From Talaromyces rugulosus (lineage: Eukaryota > Ascomycota > Eurotiomycetes > Eurotiales > Trichocomaceae): a stretch of 64,000 nucleotides of DNA. The stretch's first letter is position 1, and every line of letters starts with the position of its first letter. The notes below the pieces were generated by a model, which was not told the DNA's origin, searched no databases, and was given only the letters and a program-made list of their open reading frames with translations. The position numbers and the translations under genes were made by a program. This document shows, in pieces, positions 54,240 to 64,000 of the stretch. Location: assembly GCF_013368755.1 (NCBI RefSeq), contig NC_049566.1, forward strand, positions 1,488,001-1,552,000, written 5' to 3'.

Positions 54240-55529
54240 CTACTGGCAAGACGACCACCAAGAACTTTCTTCCACGCAGGTATAAGGTGACGCGCACGTG
54301 GTAGATCCTGAGTAGCCTTGACCTCCGCACTATAAACTGTTAGAGATGTCTAAAAACAACTGAAGGGTCTTTTCAAAACTAACCTGGCCCCATTGTGCCA
54401 CTGGGGTTCCCGTTGTCGACGTTGAAGAGGTAGTGGGGGTTGCAGAGGTAGTTGGTGTCGCTGTAGGAGACGATGTCGAGGTAGGAGTTGCTGATGGCGA
54501 AGGTGTTGATGTTCCTGTCCCAGTACCAGAACACGGTGAACCTGTGTCCAGAATACTCTTGGCTTCTTGCGCATAGGTGCATCCGTCGATCACATTAGCA
54601 TCCGAGAAGCCTGCGCTCCACATCATTATACCTCCCCAGTGTGCATTCGTATCATGCTCGCTGACGAGGGTAGCTAGGGCGCTGGGCTCAAAATAATATC
54701 CTGCTCCGCTGGACGTCCCCGTGGCAGCAGTTGTCGACGCTGGGACGCCGATGAAGATTTTGGCGTCTGCCGAAGGACCGCCGGTGACAAGGTCGACCCA
54801 GGCATCATAGTTGATTTCGTTCGGGTTTGAACAGCCAGGGTTGTTATAGAACTGGACCCACAGATAGTCAAACGTTGCGTTGGTAATAATTTCCTCCATA
54901 TTCGGCTCCGGGATTGGGCACTGCGGAGCGCCTGTGATATAGTAGGTGTTGCTAGAGTCTGAGGCAAAGTTTGATCGCAATTTTGAGATCATATACTGAT
55001 AGTACTCGTTTCCGCTATTTGATTCGATATCAAAGTCCCATCCATCAACGAAGGTTGTTCCAAATGGACGTGGCACGCTACCATTTGCTGTATTGCCGTA
55101 TGCTTCCCAGAGATTCTGGCCGATGGTTTCTGCTTCGCTTTGCGACTGGAGTGAGTAAGCGCCGGATGCTCCACCAAGAGACAAAATAACTTTGACACCA
55201 TTGGATTTACAGGTGCTAATCGCGGTTGCAAGGGCGTCACAATCCTGGGGCTCCCCTTGGGGCGAGATGTAGCAAGATTGACCGATGGTGCCAGACGCAA
55301 TATTGTTTCCATTTCCATATTCGTATAGAAATGAGAGGATAATGATGTCAATTCCAGAACTAGAGGTACAGTAAGTCGATAAGTCATTGTTTTCTATCGT
55401 CCCACCGCCGTTTTGACCCCAGTAGACTGCCACCTCGCCACCGGGGGCACGCGACTGAAGCATATGCGGTGCAGCCAAGGTAGTGCCTGCCATGAGGCTG
55501 ATAGTAACAAGGGAGTTTGAGAAATGCAT
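54240..55529 (-). CDS. Class III GH18 endochitinase with C-terminal CBM1
   Basis: Two exons: 55529-54384 (catalytic domain and linker) and 54329-54240 (binding module), separated by a 54-nt phase-0 intron (54383-54330), giving 411 residues. The start is MHFSNSLVTISLMAG with a signal peptide. The barrel shows VYWGQNGGGTIENNDL, VILSLGGASGAYSLQ, DGWDFDIES with catalytic Glu, TGAPQCPIPEPNM and MMWSAGFSDANVIDGCTYAQ. A Ser/Thr/Pro-rich linker of about 45 residues follows. After VAQWGQ the second exon supplies CGGQGYSGSTTCASPYTC and ends SWWSSCQ. That is a complete fungal cellulose-binding-type CBM1 with its cysteines and aromatic residues. Unspliced reading would lose the module. It is a secreted enzyme for particulate chitin or wall polymer. 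A paralogue without the module lies at 37727-38755. Confidence 0.94.
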
Positions 55530-57546
55530 TGTGTTGTGTTTTTCGTTATTTCGACTAATGTCAATATTTACATTGAATATAATTGTTGTTGTGTAGGGAA
55601 TGGATCGATCCGTCAAGGACCTAGTAGGTTGGTTTCAAAGGAATGGTGTAAGGTTGGATGAAACTAAAACGCAAGAGCAGGGAGGGGGGCCCCTCAAAGG
55701 TATTTATGTTTCTTGGGGACAATGCATATCTCTGCGGGGAGGGTCAGACGACGCCGTTTCAGGATCTTCTGCACTCGAAAGTATTCAAGATGGAGCGTTA
55801 CATTAGCAAATCACTGAATAGCACCACCTTATTTGAGGGTGCCTAGTATTTTGACCGGTGACGCCTCTCATCAAGTCTCAAGTGACTAGATACTTTTGTG
55901 GTTGCAGTTTTACCATGAGAGGCTTGGATGAGGTGTGGGAATATGGACTATAATCGACGTCTAATTACGCGGCTGCTGAATGGCCCAGACTAGTGCTTAC
56001 TCTTTGACCTAGGGCTTTGAGTCTGAACAATAAGACCCTGACAATGGGCCTTTGTAAACCACTAGTAGCCACGCATTTCCTATTCAGGAAATAAAAAGAT
56101 CAAAGCCGCTAACGGCAGGTCCGTCGGCTTACAGGCGCCGAAATCCCTTAATAAAATAAACTTGCCTTGTCCAGTCGTTGGTCAACTGGGTATCCTTTGT
56201 AATCTCTATGCGTATTTGCAAGGGTTTGACCAGCAGCAAACAAGCATTTCCGAAGCAGCCAAATCGTCGGTCATGGTATCCACCTATACTGGTATCTGTA
56301 CTGCATGACATGTTTGTATGACTCGAAAAGACCGAATTAAGTGCGGCAAAATAATAATAATACCCGCCGACTTCGACGGTGGCTGCAGCGCCATGGCAGC
56401 CCAGATGTCATTTTGCGATTGTCAGGTAGCAGCCGGGGCTTGATGCTTCCAAACAAGCCTAACTGGCTATATTCGGCCATCGCGAGAGAGTAGCATGTGG
56501 CGTGACGTGGCGCACCTTGGCCGCGCAAGCAGCTTTTTTTCTAGGACACTCTCAACGCCAATGAATTACTGTGCCTGACCTGGCCACGCGAGCCAATTTC
56601 GTCCAGCGCCAATAACCGCATGACCCCGGCGACGGCGTTTCGGCACCTGATACACTGGTCGCGATCTAATCGTCGAGTAGAGATCGTCTTTATCTTCAAG
56701 CCTTGTTTGCAAGCCTTCGTTGCGTGTGCTGATATGCGATACATGCTTTGGATGGTATAATATAAATTCCGACTCATTAATGGGTTGTCTTCGTGTTGAC
56801 TTGGGTCAACTGGTGCTTGCAAGCTTCGCAAAACATGACGCGGGAGGATGACCGGATCACATTGCATAAAATCATGTGTATTCGTGCCTTTAAGCTGTGT
56901 GTCGTGCGAACAATTCTATTGCTCACTATAACTCCAACTACCCAACATAAAGAAATAGCAGTCCTCGCTAGGACGCTTTATCGTTGAACCGTTCTCCGAC
57001 TAAATGGCGGGGTAAAAGGGCGGGTTTTGTTTTGCGTCGGCGTATTGTCCCTCGTACAAGAAGGAGAAAGAAAGTGGGAAAGATGGGAAATTGAAATGAA
57101 ATTTCGATAGCATAATACCATTATTTTAATGTTGGTGGTCACAACCACCTTCCAGCACAAAGCTTGTATCATCTTGTATAGGTAGTGATATTCCCTCGGA
57201 AAGAAGCCCGCCCGGAAAAAAGTCATGGCATTCGCTGTTCGCAATACAAGCACCAGGTATGCAGGAAATTGCTACTAGACATAACCCTCTCAGCAAAAAC
57301 ACGATCCTTGCTTACTCCGTACGTAAAATGAGTTGCGCATATATCCAACTCCATGGATTACTGTCCAGATGCCAGATGTGTCATAAACGTATATCTCCGC
57401 TTTTTCCAGTTAGCTTACGCAAAGACCCATATAGACGTCGAGTTTTCATTCTGCCTTCTATTCAGTCCTCGACAACTCCATTTCTACTGCAATTCCTTGA
57501 GTTTTAGTCGTCCAACACAAGAGTCCGAATTCGTGCTGTAAACACA
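55530..57546. other. Intergenic region between divergent genes
   Basis: About 2 kb; short frames only, none recognised. No tRNA or repeat was identified by eye. Confidence 0.5.
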
Positions 57547-58510
57547 ATGGCCTTTGCCCGCAGGGTAGCCATCCTCCCTGGAGGTCTAGGTAAGCAGGGC
57601 GAAGTATATCCATGTGCTGAGGCGAATATCGTTTTAATCAAATGGCCTCTATTTATTCAGGAGGACTGGGCTCCGTAACCGGCAAGAAGTTAATGCAAAA
57701 CGGGGCTCAGTTGGCCATTATTTATGCTCCTTTCGAAGCCAAGCGTCACGATGAATTGATGGAGAAAGGATACGGAGGAACACCGAATAGCGACAAGATC
57801 CGCACATATGAGTGCGACATCACCTCACCGGAGTCGGTCCAGGCTGCCTTCGACTCAATTGAAAAAGAGACGGTTGCCCCGTCTTCTTCTGCCGTTTCGG
57901 AGCGAGCGTTTCCGAGTATCCTAATCAACACCGCTGGTTACGTATCGTTGAGCGACATGGAACTAACACCGCCCGAAGAGACCATGAAGCACCTAACAAC
58001 TAATGTCCTTGGCCCGATGCTTTGCTCCCAGACATTTGCACGATTGTACTTTGCCGCGTCCAAGAAGGCCCAATCGTCCACCAGTCCACCTCCTCCAGGA
58101 AGAATCATCAGTATATCTTCACAGGCGGCGCACGCGGCGCTGCATCGGCACGGGGCGTACTGTGCATCCAAAGCAGCGCTTCTAGGTCTCACACGTAGTA
58201 TGGCATCTGAGTGGGCCGATCGCGGCATTACGTCGAACACTGTCTCGCCCACTGTGGCCTGGACGGAACTAGGGAAAAAGGCTTGGGGGGAGGCTTCGGT
58301 GCGAGAAGCATTTTTGAAGTCGATACCGACTGGAAAGTTTGCTCGGCCTGAAGAAGTCGCCGATGCCGTGGTCTTCCTTGCACAGGCAAGCATTGCTCTT
58401 CTCGTTCTCATCTTTTTGTGTTCTTTCTAACTTAGTTCAATATTTAGGATTCGAGTGGCATGATCAATGGTGCTGATATTAGGATTGACGGTGGGTTTAC
58501 CATAAGGTAA
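57547..58510 (+). CDS. Short-chain dehydrogenase/reductase (SDR)
   Basis: Three exons (57547-57589, 57661-58385, 58448-58510) give 276 residues. Exon 1 encodes MAFARRVAILPGGL and joins GGLGSVTGKKLMQNGA to form a glycine-rich cofactor loop; PGGLGGLG replaces the usual TGxxxGxG. Other SDR landmarks are ECDITSPESV, LINTAGYVSL (NNAG replaced by NTAG), RIISISSQAAH with the catalytic Ser, and YCASKAALLGLTRSMASEWA with the YxxxK pair near residue 177. The last part is FARPEEVADAVVFLAQ-DSSGMINGADIRIDGGF. The second intron (58386-58447) has a GC donor (CAG|GCAAGC) with a CTAAC branch site and TTTAG acceptor, a GC-AG intron. Without it the protein would end in an unrelated hydrophobic tail. It is an NAD(P)-dependent oxidoreductase of unknown substrate, 3-oxoacyl-ACP-reductase-like in layout. 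Confidence 0.9.
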
Positions 58511-58826
58511 ACCAAACGCCTGGAATTTGTTGATCCAACAATATAGGCCCATGACAACGAGTTATGAAAGTATCCATTTGAAAGTTAACACACTGACCAC
58601 ATAACATGTCGGGGCTTAGGGAAATGTAAAAGAGCACAGCTCATTCAATTTCCAAAGTAATAGGAATATGTACATGGATAGCCAAACAAAAAATTCCATA
58701 AATGGTGAATAGATGTCTATTTCAAGAGGACGCCAGTCCCAACAGTGAAGAATTCCACTGATCCCTTACTTCATCTTCCCTGTTCGTCTTTATCTAGGCC
58801 ATATAGGCTGGTCCTTAGTTCACCAT
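58511..58826. other. Intergenic, convergent
   Basis: Nothing recognised between two 3' ends. Confidence 0.6.
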
Positions 58827-59877
58827 TTATGCCTCACCATTCTTCCTCCAGTCGACAACAGCGGTATACGGCGACTCGGTGGTACCGCTGACACGAGTAC
58901 GCTGCGTCCCGGTGTTTCCGTTCTTGGGATACAGGGTGTGAGAATCCAAGTCAAAGCAGTTGCTCTTCGTACTAGTGCAGAAAGGGTAAAGAGTCTTGCT
59001 TCCCATGTCACAGAAAAGCTCCTCCTCGGTGTGAACAAAATCCGGGCCCATCGAGGTGGATGACTCGCAAAGTTTCTTGGCTGAGTGAGACTCCGAGTCG
59101 CTTACAACGAGACGAGAGGCAGCCCACGCAACACGCCGTGGAGCCACAGGAATAGAGTCGCGCTTCGTCCAGAAGTTGATGGAGTTTGGGTCTTTCTCGG
59201 TGCGAAGACCAAAGTCAATGTTGTTGCAGAACTGCTTTGGGTCCGTGTTGCTTTCATTGAACTTGACGCCCGCGAAAGAAGGCCAGCGGACTTGGAAACC
59301 AGTGTTTGGTTGATCTCCGTTGGAATCGATCCAGAAGCAATCGGGTTGATATTGGGAGTTGTCATATGGGAACATGCCGCTGTGGTACCAGGTTCCACCA
59401 CACTCGCGACCAAAGTCGCCCGATACGGCGTATTTGTTTCCACCACGCTCGGCACTCCATGTGGTAGACGCCCAAGCAATACAGATGGCGTCGTCGTTGG
59501 CGGACATCAATGAGTATACGCCTTGGTTCTCGTGCGAGACGTACACTTGACCAAGGTCTCCGTCAGACACCTTGCCCGGATCGGCCTTCATGCCCACGTA
59601 CTCCCCGTATAAATTCCAGATACGACTACATGCAATGATTCAGTCAGCACTTCTGTGTCGATAGGCACATTTGCTATTCGATAAAACGAATCAACAGTCA
59701 CACTTACACATCTGGCAAGTCACCCCCGGCGTTACTCAGGCCACTCTGGCTATCGAGACCGATAGCAAACTTGATAGTTGATCCTGGGGGTGGTTCTGTT
59801 TGGAAGTTATTGATTCCGAATTGGACGACACCAAGAAGGCCGGAAAGAACGCCAATAGCCTGAACGAAACCAGCCAT
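58827..59877 (-). CDS. Uncharacterised fungal protein with hydrophobic N-terminus
   Basis: Two exons (59877-59708 and 59625-58827) around an 82-nt intron (59707-59626) give 322 residues. The N-terminus MAGFVQAIGVLSGLLGVVQF is hydrophobic and could be a signal peptide or membrane anchor, though it lacks a clear cleavage site. Then come RIWNLYGEYVG and a core NDDAICIAWASTTW...NKYAVSGDFGRECGGTWYHS, and a second half with paired cysteines (FCNNIDF, LFCDMGS, PFCTSTKSNCFDLD). This pattern of DAICIA-W-G-CG-WY occurs in a widespread but unnamed family of fungal hypothetical proteins. No enzyme motif is visible. It may be secreted; function unknown. Confidence 0.75.
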
Positions 59878-62800
59878 GTTTGAGAAGACAGGGGGAATCT
59901 ATAGGGAAGAAGTAAAAGAGGGTTCAAAGAGAGTGTGTGGGAGGTGACTTGTTCTCGAGGTCAGCTACCTGGGAGGATGGCGTAGCAGGCAGGTCGTAGG
60001 TTTAATACTAATAGTTTGGGAGTCAGGTAAAGCGGTTCACTCCTAGTCACGCCTTGCAATGACTCGCCCCTCGCTGCGTTTAGACGACCTACTACATCGC
60101 ATGCAGCCCTCGTTTCCTTTGGTTGCATTTCAAGGACTAAGTATATACTAATAGCTTCCTGCAAAGCCTAAGGTAAGTAATGCCTGAACTACACTCCGAA
60201 TAGCTAGAGCTATGGGCTGCTTGGTGCCTAACAGCAAATCAAGACTGTTTGCAGCCCTCTCAGTATCCATAGTAGTCAGTGATTTTCGCCCTAGGTCGCA
60301 GATTAGCGCGCCTGGGATCTAAGATCTTACTTTCAAGATGTTAAACAGAGCGGCAAAAGCGGCCACCACGTTTCAGTGGCTGACCTGGCTTGTCTTTATC
60401 GGGCAAATGATGTTGAGAGAATGCAAAAATTTCTCCACACATTCTGCAACTAGCGTATCAACCCAACCTTTAAGGCCTCCCCACCGATCAAGGCTAGGTC
60501 CAACTGCGTTGCAACTATTATAGTTGCTGCGTCAGGAACAAGGAAAGATGTTCGAAAACTGAATAGGCTATTTACACAGTGCAACAAACCTATGATCTGG
60601 CGGGAACCCATATTTCCTAATTAGGTCCACTTCATCTTCCAGGCGTGATGAAAAAGGTTATCAATCTTTTCTTGCCGCGATCAACATCAGAGTTCGTATT
60701 ATTCCGCAGGATTGTGTCTATCACATATTAACACAGGCAGTGAGCAATAGTTCGGAGGTCGTGACCTATCAGGAGCCTCGCGAAGATTTAACCATAAGGA
60801 CCTGTGGAGAAGAGCCGCCCATCATACAATGAAGGGCCCCTCTATGGCCTCATGATTATCAAATCTCACTTCCTTATTCAGTAAATCCTATGGTTCTTTT
60901 GTTCCATCGTTAGCAGTGATATACTAGTGGCGAACATGGCCCAACGATTAGTGCTGCAACGTGCACTATCTGGGTCCGTTCACGAAGTACACTACATTCA
61001 CAACGCAAATTCGCCAAGATGGCTTTCGGGCTAAGCCTGGAGCTACTCTACTAGAAGCAATGATGTGTAGTACTACTATGCATGGAACTCAACCAAAGGA
61101 ACTTCAAGGAAGAACCATGCCCTCATTGCACTACGCACACCGTTCCACGTGGCGGCATACTCGGTAGGCGTAATGACATTTCATGAGGGCGACTAGCAAC
61201 CTCCTTTAAGTCACCTACGCAAAGGATCTCAGGAAGGAATGGAATCCTATACCAGATCTTCATAATAGATGATTTTTTTAAAATAAAAAAACATACTCCC
61301 ATGACGTGGGGGCTGTGACAGAAAGGGGCGGAATGCCAAGGCGCCAAGGGACAGTGGAGAAAACGTCCCGATTAGGAAATACCCAATAGGCTACACCGCC
61401 AGCGACAGTCAACGGTGATGGTGATGGCGATGGTGATTATTTATAATCCAGAGGAGTCGGTGAATGTTTGATGTGAGTGATAAAGGGATATATTGCCTCC
61501 CAAGTGTCCCCGGTTTTACTAAATAACAGCAAACTGACGTCATTAATGCTGTTGACAGCTATTTTGAGCCGGTATACTTTCTTAGGGCTCCATTAAGTGT
61601 TACGTTAGATAGTTTATCTATGTAAGCTGTGCTTGATCAAAAAATCTCCCCAAAATACTACGCAATTCAGAAACCGAAGGTGTCGATATACCCGCAACGA
61701 AAACAATGTAAAAGCTTGACTTGGAATCATTCCATTTTGACTAGTAGAAATTCTGAAGAAGAAGATTTTAGATGTCTGCCATTTCGACAATGTGAAATAA
61801 AATAATTAAAATTTAATAGATCACTTCTAGTGTCTCTGCTTTGCTTCTGAGAAGCAATTACCCCAAGAATGGCAAGTTAGAAAAGAGAAACTTACAAAGA
61901 TGTTCAACATGACTTTGCTATATGACCTATTTTAACAATAAAATAGAATCAGACAGCCACATGTGTAGTATACTAGAACGTACCTGCATTATTTACTAAA
62001 AAACCTATGTATGCCCACCTATCAAAAACATCAGCCAATGCTGAACTCATTACATGTAAACGTGAAGTCATAGTCTTTCATAAGTAACTAGGATATACAT
62101 GTAAAATTCAAATGATAGCTTTCACACATCAGACATCCAGATGCACTATTTCATTGATAACTATTTTGTCAATTGGCTGGTGTATGTATAGAAAAATATA
62201 TAATAACATTATGGCACTCTCAGTAGTCAAAACTATATTCAAATGTTATTTTAATAACCATCAGTGGTCTAACTCTATATACATGATCCTTACCCCAATT
62301 GAATGCTCTGTGCTCATCATTTAAGAAGCCCGGGTAAAAAATCATTTGGGAAGGAATGCGTTATTATTTGTTCCACCAGATTTCAATATTGATGACGATT
62401 CCAAAATTTAGATGTTAGACCTTAAATATTAATACATCACATGCAATCCCAGATTATTGGCTTAAAAATGAAATCAACATTAGCAGATCTATACATATCC
62501 TAAACATAACCATAGTAACCGTCAATTAATGGTCTGCATGTGTAGCTTTCCGTTAGTATCAATCTGTATCTGCCATTGTTACTATATGAGATCATTAATG
62601 TTACAGGTGCAACCATCTGGTGATACAAGCGACACGAGTCGCGAGACAAGGAGTTTAATGCAATTTGCGAACATGGCGTCGTAATTTCATTCTGCAACTT
62701 CATGAAGAAGAAGAAAACAAATAAAGAAATAAAAAAGAAAAATCTATGGACCATTTATTCATATATACAAGCCGTAACACAAACGGTCCGATATTCCCAG

Positions 62801-63033
62801 ACACCATTCAACACCTTCACAGCGAACACAATTAAGACAAGTCAGGAAACGAAATTAGATGGGGAAAACAGATTTACGTAGGGGATAGAAAACGAAAAAG
62901 AAAAACAACAGGTGAAGATGGAAAGGAGAAGTAGCACGGGAGAAAAAAATGACAAGTACCGCATTCATTCACTATTCTTCCAATCCCCCCGTCGCGTTCG
63001 TATTGTCCCATCAAATTTGAATGCATTTGCCTG
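59878..63033. other. Long intergenic region
   Basis: About 3.1 kb without a recognised gene. A GATGGT-type microsatellite lies near 61412-61436, and 61500-62760 is AT-rich. Frames at 60338-60523 and 60961-61167 are short and featureless. Possible debris of old repeats, but nothing identifiable. Confidence 0.5.
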
Positions 63034-64000
63034 TCAAAAAATCCTTGCCCCTCGCATCTTGAACTCGGGTGACGGGCTAGGGCCGGGACGATACCAGAGA
63101 GCCTCGTTCGCCTTCCCATTCTTATCCGACTTCTCCCTTGTCAGGCCAAAAGTAGAGTCCTTTTCACTGTCCCCTTCCACCCACTGACACTTGCCAAATG
63201 CGACAGCCAGGGCGTCGTAATTGAAATCGCCGCGGCCGTGATAGTGCTTGCCAAGCAGCGGGATGATTGCCCTGCTGGCCACGGGGCTGTAGTAGTGTGG
63301 GATACGCGAAAACAGGTGGTGGGTGACATGGTCGCTGGAAATATGGTGGAAGAAGTGAGTGCCGATGAAACTGAAGTCGCGGTCAATGGTGGCCGTGGCG
63401 CCCCGGAGAAAAGTCCAGGATTCAGAGGTATATTTGGGCACGGATGGATGGGTATGGTGGAGGTAGGTGATCATGACTATTGAAAGATTAGTGACTGTCA
63501 GTGGGTTATGTAGGGTTAAGAGAAAACACACCTATCCAGTGATTCACCCAAGTCCATGGAACAATATAAAACCAAAACAAGGTCTCGAATGAGCCGAATG
63601 CCCGACAGAGGTAGCACAGAATACTGATGGTAGCGAGGCAACCCAAGTCGGACATGATGATGGCGGGCCACTCGGAGGAGTAGAACAGGGCTCCCCAAGG
63701 ATCAAAATGGCTGTGTCGCCAAGCGGACATGTTCTTCTTGGGAACGGCCGAAGGTGGGCAGGTTATGTTGGTGAGGATGTACCAGTTCCAGCCGATTGTT
63801 TGTTGCAGGATTATGCGCAGGAAGAGCACGACGGGGGCGTCCTGGCCGACTTCATCAAGGGTCTCGACGGCGGCGTGGATCTTCTCAGCGTACTGGCTCC
63901 GCCGTGGCGGGACATAGTTGAGGTCCTTTTCGATGTGGTTCGCATAGATGTGATGGCGCCGATGGGTCGACTTCCACGAGAAATAGGGTGCGAGGAGCCA
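63034..64000 (-). CDS. Fatty acid desaturase, delta-12/omega-6 type, C-terminal part (runs off the window)
   Basis: Exon sequence 64000-63532 and 63476-63034, joined across a 55-nt intron (63531-63477), gives 303 residues; the 5' end lies beyond the window. Histidine box 2, STHRRHH, lies at about 63950-63968 and box 3, SSDHVTHHLFSRIPHYYSP, near 63330. The first box (HDCGH type) would be upstream. Other family features are YILTNITCPPSAVPK, the membrane segment FWFYIVPWTWVNHWI and ITYLHHTHPSVPKY, and the tail ALWYRPGPSPSPEFKM typical of fungal oleate delta-12 desaturases. It introduces a second double bond into oleoyl lipids at the ER using cytochrome b5. The intact portion has no lesions. Delta-12 versus delta-15 specificity cannot be decided here. 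Confidence 0.9.

Noticed and set aside
57938..58411. 157-codon minus-strand frame inside the SDR gene
   Set aside because: Antisense shadow of the SDR; its composition follows the sense codons.
60961..61167. Short frame that could be a transposase piece
   Set aside because: No motif, no inverted ends and no extension in neighbouring frames.
1..64000. Secondary-metabolite cluster, CRISPR array, prophage or tRNA genes
   Set aside because: No PKS/NRPS/terpene cyclase, no regularly spaced repeats and no phage genes are present; I could not identify any tRNA by eye, though a covariance-model scan would be needed to exclude one.

Overview
This window looks like a chromosomal segment from a filamentous ascomycete, most probably one of the Eurotiales (Aspergillus/Penicillium type); that placement is an inference from protein style. 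The evidence is short 50-95 nt GT-AG introns with CTAAC/CTGAC-like branch sites, fungal-only families (Zn2Cys6 regulators, a siderophore transporter of the SIT family, class III GH18 chitinases, a hydrophobin, a GH128-like glucanase) and no operons. Most single-frame open stretches are exons, so I rebuilt gene models by joining exons across splice sites read by eye. Every intact multi-exon model below adds up to a whole number of codons.

Layout. 1-7.7 kb: an intact, intronless ABCC exporter, then a fungal-specific protein gene broken by one homopolymer frameshift. 8.8-11.8 kb: an FtsJ-like methyltransferase followed by a decayed ankyrin-repeat gene. 12.9-19.8 kb: a detoxification-like neighbourhood: a split-barrel/ferredoxin-reductase fusion flavoprotein (intact), an MFS pump (dead), a glutathione S-transferase (intact) and a second GST (dead). 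20.9-24.6 kb: a secreted SGNH hydrolase with calcium-loop (VCBS/FG-GAP) repeats, followed by a decayed array of similar repeats. 25.3-31.9 kb: SIT siderophore transporter, a divergent Zn2Cys6 regulator, a DJ-1/PfpI protein and an alpha/beta hydrolase, all intact. 33.5-38.8 kb: surface and cell-wall genes: GH128-like glucanase, class I hydrophobin, GH18 chitinase. 42.9-53.9 kb: mostly a gene graveyard (2-hydroxyacid dehydrogenase, Zn2Cys6 regulator, amidohydrolase, Dal5-type MFS and zinc-type alcohol dehydrogenase, all broken) with an intact secreted 5'-nucleotidase-type phosphoesterase inside. 54.2-64 kb: a second chitinase carrying a CBM1 on its own last exon, an SDR with a GC-AG intron, an uncharacterised two-exon protein, and the C-terminal part of a delta-12-type fatty acid desaturase that runs off the window.

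How the genes fit together. There is no PKS, NRPS or terpene cyclase backbone, so this is not a classical secondary-metabolite cluster. It reads as an accessory region with high gene turnover: about ten broken genes in 64 kb beside intact genes for efflux, detoxification, siderophore uptake and wall remodelling. The most interesting units are the SIT-regulator-DJ-1-hydrolase locus with a repeat-bearing shared promoter, the dead catabolic cluster at 43-54 kb, the SGNH gene whose micro-exons coincide with calcium-binding loops, and a perfect 23-bp hairpin at 41.85 kb. Several breaks lie in homopolymer runs, so some could be assembly errors; others are in-frame stops with a CpA-to-TpA (RIP-like) context.
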